A stretch of 47,388 nt of DNA, from positions 1-47,388 of the forward strand of contig CAUEYX010000024.1 of NCBI GenBank assembly GCA_959022495.1, in the 5' to 3' direction. The position numbers and the translations under genes were made by a program. The stretch is from an uncultured Lachnospiraceae bacterium (GTDB lineage: Bacteria; Bacillota; Clostridia; Lachnospirales; Lachnospiraceae). The notes under the pieces were generated by a model, which was not told the origin of the DNA, made no database searches, and saw only the letters and a list, made by a program, of their open reading frames with translations. Positions 25,790 to 34,000 of the stretch are shown in pieces. How positions within the stretch are numbered: position 1 is the first letter of the stretch; every line of letters begins with the position of its first letter.

Positions 25790-27555
25790 GAATGCCAGCG
25801 GTGTCTGAAGTAGTGCGCCGCTAGCTTTGGTCTTCTCTCTCTCGTGAACAGGCCCTTTTTATTCCCGTCCACCCGCAGTGTACCCTGGATTGTCGCAAAA
25901 TCCGCGAAGTTCCACGCATGTTCCCCCACAACAAAGTCACATTCATCCAGGACTTTATTGATTGTCCTATAATAATCAACCTGATATTCTTCACTGAACA
26001 TATTTCCGGTAGCCTTGTGGAGCCCTGCCACGGTATCTGCGCCATACTCTGTAATCATCCACGGTTTTCCGATCTTTTTCCAATACTGCATCTCTTCTCT
26101 CATGGCACGCTCTGCCGCGTCCAGATCACCGCCAAATACATACCACCCGTAGTAGCGGTTGGCGCAGATGATATCCATCTCCGGCGCAGTGATATCCCTC
26201 GTATAGTCATTCTGGCAGATAACCAGGGTCACCGGACGGTCCTGGGGATCACACTCGTGCGCTAAATGATACAGCGGCATGAAGTAATCGTGCGCTGCCT
26301 GCGGCTGCTTCTCCGTGTCCGGCTCATTCGCGATGGACCACACCACCACGCACGGATGGTTCTTATCCCTTGCAATCAAGTCGCGGATCACCTGTTCGTG
26401 GTGCTCTTTTGTGCGGAACTTGGCGTACCCCTCGTCATTCCAGCCGAAGTTCAGCCCCACTGCTGTTGTCTCATCAATCACCACGATCCCCAGGCGGTCA
26501 CACAGATCCAGCATTTCCTCCGCGTACGGATAATGAGAAGTCCGAAATGAATTCGCGCCCAGCCATTTCATGAGGGAGAGATCTTTTACATTCATGGGTT
26601 CATTGATACCTCTGCCGTGGATTTCGCTGTCTTCATGCTTGCCGAATCCTTTGAAATAGAACGGCTTTCCGTTAATGAGGAACTGGGTCCCCCTGATCTC
26701 AATGGAGCGCACACCGAACTTCTCCTCATACATATCCCCGCCAAACTCCACTTTCGCAGTATACAGATAAGCGTTCCCCGGTTCCCACAGATGGGGATTC
26801 TCAATCACAACCGTTCCCTCGCTGCCTTCTGCGCATGCTGTTTCTACGCCCTCTTCATCAAAGAAATGTACCGCGGTTTCTCCTTCGTCTTCCCCGCAGC
26901 AGTCCACACGGTAAAACACCTCCGCACAGCCGTCCTTTATCTTCGGCACAAGTACAATGTCGCGTATGTAAGATTTTGGCGTGGTATAGATCTTCACCGG
27001 ACGGTTGATCCCCGCATAATTAAAGAAATCAAAGTTCGGCGCGTTGTGCGGCTTCTGCACCGTGTGATTGACACTGGGGATATCGGGCAGGTCCGATCCG
27101 AAAAATGCCGCCCCCACCTCATTTCCGATGGGAAGAGTGGAGTAGTCCACCCGGTTGTCCACTGCCACGCAGAGCAGATTTTTCCCCGGATTCACCAGCC
27201 CGCCGATCTCTGTCTCAAAAGGAAGGAACCCGCCTGTATGTTCACAGATCAGCTCCCCGTTTAAGTAGACTTTTGCCTTGTGTGTCACCGCGCCGAACCG
27301 GAGCACGACCCTCTGGGACAGCAGAAGTTTTGGGATTTCGATCTCTTTCTGATAGAAGGCCCAGCCACAGTGGTCCCGGTATTCAATCCCTTCCACCTGA
27401 TCATTGTAGGAAGCCGGCACCGCGATCTGCACAGGGTCTGCCAGCGGACAGCCCATCCAGTTTTCTTCAAATCCTTTTCCATTATCCAGCTTAAAGTCCC
27501 ATATTCCGGACAGGTCCATCACTGTCCTCGCGTCATTTATTTTTGGATACAGCAT
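25780..27555 (-). CDS. GH2 beta-glucuronidase
   Basis: 591 residues, cytoplasmic (no signal peptide). Sugar-binding, Ig-like and TIM-barrel domains are in the usual order. The acid/base Glu lies in WSIANEPDT (~411), the nucleophile in MITEYGADT (~503), and the NKK of VDGNKKGLF (~562-566) is the N-x-K motif that recognises the glucuronate carboxylate. The loop after DETTAVG is about a dozen residues shorter than in E. coli GusA, like the 'mini-loop' gut enzymes. The C-terminus ends RWHSGT, and its stop comes from the MITE-like element, so a few native residues are probably missing. AAGGAG precedes the ATG. Confidence 0.93.
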   Translation of the reverse strand: MLYPKINDARTVMDLSGIWDFKLDNGKGFEENWMGCPLADPVQIAVPASYNDQVEGIEYRDHCGWAFYQKEIEIPKLLLSQRVVLRFGAVTHKAKVYLNGELICEHTGGFLPFETEIGGLVNPGKNLLCVAVDNRVDYSTLPIGNEVGAAFFGSDLPDIPSVNHTVQKPHNAPNFDFFNYAGINRPVKIYTTPKSYIRDIVLVPKIKDGCAEVFYRVDCCGEDEGETAVHFFDEEGVETACAEGSEGTVVIENPHLWEPGNAYLYTAKVEFGGDMYEEKFGVRSIEIRGTQFLINGKPFYFKGFGKHEDSEIHGRGINEPMNVKDLSLMKWLGANSFRTSHYPYAEEMLDLCDRLGIVVIDETTAVGLNFGWNDEGYAKFRTKEHHEQVIRDLIARDKNHPCVVVWSIANEPDTEKQPQAAHDYFMPLYHLAHECDPQDRPVTLVICQNDYTRDITAPEMDIICANRYYGWYVFGGDLDAAERAMREEMQYWKKIGKPWMITEYGADTVAGLHKATGNMFSEEYQVDYYRTINKVLDECDFVVGEHAWNFADFATIQGTLRVDGNKKGLFTRERRPKLAAHYFRHRWHSGT

Positions 27556-27598
27556 ATTGATTTTTCTCCTTTACCTTGTTGTCATACATTTCTCTCTG

Positions 27599-27620
27599 CT
27601 TACGGAAATACAGCTGTTAT
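27599..27620. repeat. 22-bp repeat, copy B (possible operator)
   Basis: CTTACGGAAATACAGCTGTTAT, 44 bp upstream of the beta-glucuronidase start codon. It differs from copy A (18126-18147) at one base. Confidence 0.6.
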
Positions 27621-27658
27621 ATTTTCCGCCATTCTCAGCTCTACCGTCATAAAATCAT

Positions 27659-27682
27659 CCGCAGGAAATCCCAATCCTGCGG
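27659..27682 (-). terminator. Hairpin between DUF624 and beta-glucuronidase genes
   Basis: CCGCAGGA-AATCCCAA-TCCTGCGG, 35 bp past the DUF624 stop. On the minus strand it is followed by ATGATTTTATG, only moderately T-rich, so it may attenuate rather than end transcription. Confidence 0.4.
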
Positions 27683-27716
27683 CTTTCTCTTAAAACCACA
27701 TCCCGGCACACATTGC

Positions 27717-28331
27717 TCACGCGGACAGTCCCAGCTGATAGTCTTTCCACAGCAGATTCAATATTTTGGAATGTATATACGCTGTGCCGCCCACCGCCAG
27801 CATCAAAAGAGGCGCGCAGACGAAAAGGCCAACCGCGAAAAGACATCCCGCACTCACAATCATGAGAAGCGTCCAGCCAAAATTCTTAATGGACATGACA
27901 AACGCCATCACCAGCAGATGTTTCCAGTCTGTCTTGCACCGGGCTGTCAGTGGGAACAGATAGACCACTGTCATTAGATAGACCGCCGTCAGAATGATCA
28001 CGGACCAAAGAAGTACAATCCCCATCTTCCCGTCGATCTGGGAATACATATAGATATCACAGCCCAGGAAGACGCCCACTGCCAGGGCCCCGATCCCGAA
28101 CGGGATACCCGGGAGAAGATTCTCCTTAAACGCGCAGAAGAAAGAGCGGACCGTATAGCCTTCCTCATTGTTGGCAAGCTTCAGCGTCACGTAATAAAGG
28201 GCCGCCGTCGAAGCGCCGATGGTCACGACCGGGAGGCTTAAGATGACCCACAGCCCTGACAGAATCAGAAGATCCACCAGTTTCCCCATAAACACCCACA
28301 CCGGATTTTCAACATGAAATAAATTTTTCAT
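27717..28331 (-). CDS. DUF624 (YesL-family) membrane protein
   Basis: 204 residues with about five hydrophobic segments (LLILSGLWVILSLPVVTIGA; later LLPGIPFGIGALAVGVFLG, IVLLWSVIILTAVYL, WTLLMIVSAGCLF, LLMLAVGG). DUF624/YesL proteins are habitual neighbours of sugar ABC permeases and glycosidases in Firmicutes; their exact function is unknown. The ATG at 28331 has GGAGG eight bases upstream, located inside the end of the previous gene, so translation is coupled. An adjacent GTG is an alternative start. Confidence 0.85.
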   Translation of the reverse strand: MKNLFHVENPVWVFMGKLVDLLILSGLWVILSLPVVTIGASTAALYYVTLKLANNEEGYTVRSFFCAFKENLLPGIPFGIGALAVGVFLGCDIYMYSQIDGKMGIVLLWSVIILTAVYLMTVVYLFPLTARCKTDWKHLLVMAFVMSIKNFGWTLLMIVSAGCLFAVGLFVCAPLLMLAVGGTAYIHSKILNLLWKDYQLGLSA

Positions 28332-28334
28332 CAC

Positions 28335-28889
28335 TTATTCCTCCCTGTCAAACTGTACCAGACTCTCTCCAAAGAGACGCGCATCCTCTTTATGTTCACT
28401 GTTTTTAAAAATACAGAACATCGTTTTGCCGCCGTCCTTCGCGGGAAAGCGGTCTGTAATATCCATCCCATACCCGCCGCCCAGCTTTTCAAGTGCGTCT
28501 TTTTCCGCGTAATAGTCCATCACTGCCGGCGTACAGATTATAAAGTCAATTTCACGGGCAAAGATCGAGGTTGTCATTTTCTCAAGATTTCCGTTTCCTG
28601 CATTTGCCTCCGGAGACTCTACATCGATCTCCATGCCTGTCTCCAGGATGATCTGCTCCCGGTCCGGGTTCTTCCCCAGAGCAGCGATCCCCGCCCGGCA
28701 CGCCGCATCCGCGCTCTCCCTGGAGATCTCCACATTGACTGCCTCACCATAAAGGGCTGTGTCAGGGCTTCCTCCGCCGAACAGACAGGCGCCCCAGATA
28801 AGAAGAGCAGCGGCGGCCGCCCCGGCAAGAATCTTTGATTTATGATAATACAAGATATTCTCAAACTTCTTTTTCACCCGGCCAGCCAT
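28335..28889 (-). CDS. Single-TM extracytoplasmic protein of the sugar ABC operon
   Basis: 184 residues: a basic N-terminus, one membrane segment (~20-38, ILAGAAAAALLIWGACLFGG) and an extracytoplasmic domain. No lipobox at the right place is evident. Segments such as FAREIDFIICTPAVMDYYAE recall one lobe of periplasmic-binding folds, so it could help present ligands to the permeases, but this is speculation. AAAGGAG is eight bases before the ATG. It sits between malG-like and DUF624 genes. Confidence 0.7.
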   Translation of the reverse strand: MAGRVKKKFENILYYHKSKILAGAAAAALLIWGACLFGGGSPDTALYGEAVNVEISRESADAACRAGIAALGKNPDREQIILETGMEIDVESPEANAGNGNLEKMTTSIFAREIDFIICTPAVMDYYAEKDALEKLGGGYGMDITDRFPAKDGGKTMFCIFKNSEHKEDARLFGESLVQFDREE

Positions 28890-28939
28890 AACCACTGCTC
28901 CTTTGATTGTTGATTTAACTTTTGTTTCGTCCTATTCTA

Positions 28940-29788
28940 TTATCCTTTGATTCCTGTTGCCGCGACACCTTCTACAAAGTATTTCTGCAGTGCCAGGAAC
29001 ACAATCAGCACCGGGATCAATGTGATAATTGATCCGGCCATGATCAGGCCGTACTCGGCCGCGTACTGTCCGATGAACATTTTCAGACCGAGCTGGATCG
29101 TCTTCTTTGCCTCTGATTTTAAGTAAATGAGGGGCCCAAGATAGTCGTTCCAGGTATTTACGAATGTAAAGATAATGAGTGTGGACAGCGCCGGCTTGGA
29201 CAGCGGGAGCATGATCGTCGAATAGATCTTGTACTCGCTCATGCCGTCGATCCTTGCCGCCTCACACAGGGAATCCGGAATCCCCTCATAGAACTGCTTC
29301 ATCAGGAATACACCGAAAGCGGAAAATGCCTGGAGGCAGATCATTGCAAGCAGCTTGTCATTGAGCCCCATCCCGCGCATCATGATGAACTGCGGCACCA
29401 TGTACACCTGCCAGGGCATTGCGATCGTCGCTATGTACGCAAGGAACAGCGCGTTCCTGTGCTTAAACTCAAGCTTCGCGAACGCGTATGCGGCAAAACT
29501 GCTGGTGAGCATCTGCAGCGTTGTGACCACGATCGTCAGGAAAACCGTGTTTCCAATAAATTTAGCCAGCGGTATCTTCGTCCAGATCTCCTGGTAGTTG
29601 CTCCACTGAGGAACATCCGGGATAAACTGGAATGGAGTAATATCAAAAACTTCTGTGTTCGTTTTAATCGAAGCAGACAGCATCCACAGGAACGGAACGA
29701 CCATGATTGCCGTAATCAGAATGAGCAGCACGTAGATGAGCACTTTTCCGATCACTCTGTTTCGATGCATTGATGATTTCTTTGCCAT
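28940..29788 (-). CDS. Carbohydrate ABC transporter permease, MalG type
   Basis: 282 residues with six predicted membrane helices. The conserved EAA loop for docking the ATPase is EAARIDGMSEYKIYSTIMLP, and FVNTWNDYLGPLIYL is a typical MalG segment. The ATG at 29788 follows AGGAAAGGAAG; an upstream ATG has weaker support. It partners the MalF-type protein, whose stop lies 17 bp upstream of this start. The imported sugar is probably an oligosaccharide of the locus substrate. Confidence 0.93.
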   Translation of the reverse strand: MAKKSSMHRNRVIGKVLIYVLLILITAIMVVPFLWMLSASIKTNTEVFDITPFQFIPDVPQWSNYQEIWTKIPLAKFIGNTVFLTIVVTTLQMLTSSFAAYAFAKLEFKHRNALFLAYIATIAMPWQVYMVPQFIMMRGMGLNDKLLAMICLQAFSAFGVFLMKQFYEGIPDSLCEAARIDGMSEYKIYSTIMLPLSKPALSTLIIFTFVNTWNDYLGPLIYLKSEAKKTIQLGLKMFIGQYAAEYGLIMAGSIITLIPVLIVFLALQKYFVEGVAATGIKG

Positions 29789-29804
29789 CTCTTCTCTTCC
29801 TTTC

Positions 29805-30722
29805 CTATGAATTCTCATATTTCGCGTTTCCTCTGAACTGGATCAATGTGATGATCAGAACGAGAAGGAACAGTACCATTGCGATTGCGCTGGAATATCC
29901 AAGATCCCACTCTACGAATGCCTTCTGGTAAATGTAATACACAAGCACAGTGGAGGATGTTCCCAGCCTTCCGTCCGCGCCTCCCGCGAGCATAATCGCG
30001 ATATCATAAACCTTAAAGCAGTTGATTGTCAGCATAACCACAACAAAGAACGTTGTCGGGCGAAGCTGCGGCCATGTCACATAGCGGAACTTCTGCCATG
30101 TGCCCGCGCCGTCCAGGGAAGCAGCCTCATAGAGTTCTCCCGAGATGCCCTGAAGCCCGGCAAGATAAATCACCATATAATATCCCATGTACTTCCACAC
30201 ACTGAATAAAATCAGCGTCAGCAGGATCAGGTCCTTGCCGAACCAGTTCGGTAGTTCTTCCATGTGGAACACATAATAAAGCACCGCGTTGATGGGGCCT
30301 TTGCTCGGATGGAAAATCATCGCCCATACAGCCGTGATCGCAACCAGTGACGCCACATACGGGAAGAATGCCACTGTACGGAATATTCCTCTGGCCTTGA
30401 TCTTCTGATTCAGAATAATTGCAAGTCCGAGGGACGCGATCATAGTAAGCGGAACCGTACCAATACAGTAGATGATCGTATTTTTAAGCGACGCCCAGAA
30501 CATGGAATCCCCGGCCAGTTCTTTAAAGTTCTCAATCCCTACAAACTGGATCGGATTGTTGCCGTCCCATTTTAAAAATCCCAGTGCAAACGCACATACA
30601 ATGGGTACGAGTGTGAATACGGCAAACCCGATAAAGTTCGGTGCGATAAAGGAATATGCCACTAATGCACGCTTTTTGTCACGGGCTTTTCTTCCTTTTT
30701 TCAATTCAACTGAATTATCCAT
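29805..30722 (-). CDS. Carbohydrate ABC transporter permease, MalF type
   Basis: 305 residues with six predicted membrane helices. The EAA loop reads LYEAASLDGAGTWQKFRYVTWPQL. The start YSFIAPNFIGFAVFTLVPIV is typical of UgpA/MalF-like subunits. AAAAAGGG precedes the ATG. It is the first gene of the transporter operon behind the promoter at 30841-30867. The solute-binding protein that usually precedes such permeases is absent here, as is the ATPase, which in Firmicutes is often a shared MsmK-type protein encoded elsewhere. Confidence 0.93.
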   Translation of the reverse strand: MDNSVELKKGRKARDKKRALVAYSFIAPNFIGFAVFTLVPIVCAFALGFLKWDGNNPIQFVGIENFKELAGDSMFWASLKNTIIYCIGTVPLTMIASLGLAIILNQKIKARGIFRTVAFFPYVASLVAITAVWAMIFHPSKGPINAVLYYVFHMEELPNWFGKDLILLTLILFSVWKYMGYYMVIYLAGLQGISGELYEAASLDGAGTWQKFRYVTWPQLRPTTFFVVVMLTINCFKVYDIAIMLAGGADGRLGTSSTVLVYYIYQKAFVEWDLGYSSAIAMVLFLLVLIITLIQFRGNAKYENS

Positions 30723-31051
30723 ACCCTTTTTGCGCTAAATAACGCGCTCTCCTTTCCTTTTTTCTAAGGGTCCCGCCATCCGGTGCAGTATCCCGCAGCC
30801 ATTCCCGCGCCCTCAGACTTTTCCCCCGTTTCTTCAAGTTATTATAAAAATTTCATAATTTCTTTACCATGGACACGTCTATGATTTCCTGCCATTTTCT
30901 AAGCCGGGCCTGCTGGAAGGCATCCCTCCATGTATTTTTCTACGAAAACATATATTTTTCTACACTGAGAGCCGGCAAGGCTTGCACCCTGCCGGCTCTC
31001 TTTCATCCCCCTGTATCAATCCGACCCTCCGCCGGACTGTTTCCAAATCTT
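30723..31051 (-). promoter_or_regulatory. Promoter region of the ABC-transporter operon, with upstream hairpin
   Basis: No gene lies in this 329-bp gap. On the minus strand TATAAT (30841-30846) is preceded, with 10 bp between, by GTAAAGAAATT (30857-30867). The same arrangement occurs upstream of the GH59-like gene (41121-41147). No TTGACA is seen at -35, so an activator is plausible. Further upstream a hairpin, GAGAGCCGGCA / TGCCGGCTCTC (30967-31000), lies 52 bp after the GH43-like stop and may be its terminator. Confidence 0.6.
30967..31000 (-). terminator. GC-rich hairpin after the GH43-like gene
   Basis: 11-bp stem GAGAGCCGGCA/TGCCGGCTCTC with a 12-nt loop. On the minus strand AGTGTAGAAAAATA follows, without a clean T run, so full termination is uncertain. 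Confidence 0.5.
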
Positions 31052-34000
31052 TCATATACTTTTTCTATCTTTTTTCCTGCGCGCTGCCAGCGCTGATACC
31101 GCCCCCGCCAGGGACAGAATCAGCGTCACACCGGCTGCCGGCATCATGCCTGACACATCTCCTGTCTTGGCTGCCGGTTTTACGGATGCCGCGTTCTGCG
31201 CGCTGTTTCCGTTCTGGCCGTTTCCTGAAGCCTGATCCTGGTCTCCGTCAGAAGGATTCTCTCCCTGGGAACCTCCCGGATTCTGATTGTCCGTTCCAGG
31301 ATCACCCGTTCCTGGATTGTCAGGATTTTCTGTTCCCGGATCATCCGGATTTTCCAGGTCTGGGTCTTCTGTATCTCCGCCCTGGTTCTTCTCAAGCCCA
31401 TCGTATGCCGCCTGGAGCACTGCCGCCGCATCGTTCACCTTTAACTGGTCATTTACAGAAATCGTCTCATCTCCAAGGATCACGTTCGCGGCTGCGAATG
31501 CCGCGCGGAATACGGACACACTCTCCTCCGTGTATGCTGTCAGGTCAAGGCCTTCCATCCGGCTGATCAGATCCGCAAGCACGGACTTGTCTGCTTTGAG
31601 CCTCAGCGCGTCCATGGCTTCCACAAGCCGGTTCCACGCCTCGTCTGTCTCTGCCTGCATTGCGTCGCCGTCCGCCAGGACTGCCTCTGCCGCTTCTTTC
31701 GCGGCGAGGAATTCTTCCTGTCCCGCTTCCACGTACTTAATCAGGTCAATCATCTCTGAGAGTTCAAGCGCCATCTCAAGATCGGTCTTGTCCGCGGCTT
31801 TCATCTCCAGCGCGTGGATCGCGAACATCAGGTCTGCCGCCGCGTCGATCACTTCTTCTCTCGTGGCATTCTCATCTTCCATGACCGCTTCGCCCTTCGC
31901 GATCGCGTCCGCGAACAGCTTCTGCACCGACTCCACCAGACCGCTGACAGTTCCGTCCTCCACATAACCTTTGGCCTCATTGAGGAATCGTTCCAGTATG
32001 GTCTTGCTCACCGGCTCTGAGGGCTCTTCCTGAGATTCCAGGTTCTCAGCTGTAATCCAGTTCAGTATGGGGTCCCGGCTGCCGGCGCGTTTCACGGTAA
32101 CTGTCACCAGACTTTCCGTATCCAGTTCCACCGTTCCAGATGCCTGCACCAGTTTCTGCCCCGGTGAAGGCACGTCGCACAGCTTTGTCTCTTGGCCGCC
32201 CTCTGTCTGTACATACACGGTCATCGGTCGGTTCTCATACTGTCCCCACCAGTCCTGAAAGCCCAGTGTAATCTTATTGGCTCCCGCCGGAAGCAGCATC
32301 TGGTAAGCAATATCCTTTCCGCCAAGCGCGTACCACCCTGTATCATAAATTCCTGATCCTGTATCTGTTTTACTTTTGATATCGGTCCCCAGCGCGCTGA
32401 TATATCCCCAGGTACTACTGTCTGTTTTTGCCTGGTCCGCTGTCTCCTGCATCAGGTTTTCGCCTGCCATCTCCTGCACCAGCGCAAATGTCTCTGATTC
32501 TGGATTTGCACAGTCAATCACATATTCCGGATGATCCGGTACCACAAACACTTCTGCCGCCGCGGACACATCGGAGTCTTCCACGGTCCCAGTGATCAAA
32601 ACATCCTGAAACAGACTGTTCTCAAAACTAATTCCTTCCAGATCCCATGTCACTGCCCGCTCTTCTGTCCTGCCGTCAAAATATTCCAGTGTCACTTTCT
32701 CCGGGAGTTGTGGTTCCTGCCCTTCTGTCACAGTCACCTCAACAGGGGAAACCATTGCTGTATCTTCTAAGCTCCAGTCCTCGTACGGATTCAGCGACAG
32801 GGTATGATCCGGGTTCAGCTGGACCGGAAGCCACACATAGCTGGACCACCAGGCCGCTGATCCGGTACTTCCTGTCAGCCAGCGGTCGCCCATGTAAATG
32901 AACGTCCCGTTCTCTGCGTCCACCGGGAATACACAGGTACTCTGGGAATAGAATGTCTTCCTGTCAGTGTCGCCCACACACGGATCTCCCATGGCCTCAT
33001 AGGGCCCGTAGATATTGTCCGCCCGGTAGTAAAGCGCCTGGTTCGGCGACCACCCGCTTGTCCCGGAAGTGATCATATAATAATATCCGTCGTATTTGAA
33101 AAGCGCCGGTGCCTCACGGGAATCCGCCGGGAGCACCCTGGCGGCAAAGGTCTGGATTTCTGTGCCGTCCCCCAGCGTCATGCTGTCCTGGGTCCCTTCT
33201 GTGGCAGGACCTGTATAATCCTCATTCAAAAGAGAAATATACATCTTCCGGTTTTCCTCGCTGGAATAAATCGCGTAGGCATCTTTTACCCCGTTTTTAT
33301 CAATATCCGTGTCGTCAATGAACACATTCATGTCTCTGGCCATTCCCTGGCTGGAGTCATAATATCCCTCTACATAATTCATTCTCTGCACATTTACAAG
33401 CTCAAATGGTCCGTAGGGGGTATCCGACACCGCGAATCCCATACTTGCCCTTGTATATCTAGACGGAGACTTTGAATTGTCTTTCAGCCACGCCGCAATA
33501 TTGGCGTCAGACGGTCCATCTGCATGGTAAACAAGCACATATTTCCCCGTACTCTCATTGTACAGCATCTTCGGGCGCTCCACGATACAGTATCCGCTGA
33601 ACAGATTGCGGAAGGCAAGGCGCAGATTCTCCTCATCGTAACTACCGTCCGCGTTTTTGTACGCTTCGGTAAATGCCTTGGCCATGTCAATGTCTTCCTG
33701 ACTCACCTCCCCGGAGGGTTCGGACATGCCCGCCCACTGTTTCAGATTCTCCAGCGCTTCCAGGTCATCCTCAATCCCGCTCTCGTCCGCCGTCAATTTA
33801 GACGGAACCATGTCATGTGTCCAGAGCACTGTACCGTGGCTTGTCCAGTTATACAGATCCGGGGACGTATAGCACCGCACGCCATCGATGGGCCTGCCAT
33901 TGCGGGTCTTATCTTCGCCGTACCAGATCCAGCCGCCTTCTGCCTCCCCGTCACCGTCCAGGTCCAGAGTATCCAGCCACTGTACCTGTCCGCCGTGAGC

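Noticed and set aside
31287..31967. Ser/Ala-rich plus-strand frames opposite the FIVAR modules, repeated at 35488-36153 and 41892-42374
   Set aside because: They are antisense images of the repeated module and recur only because that DNA is repeated.
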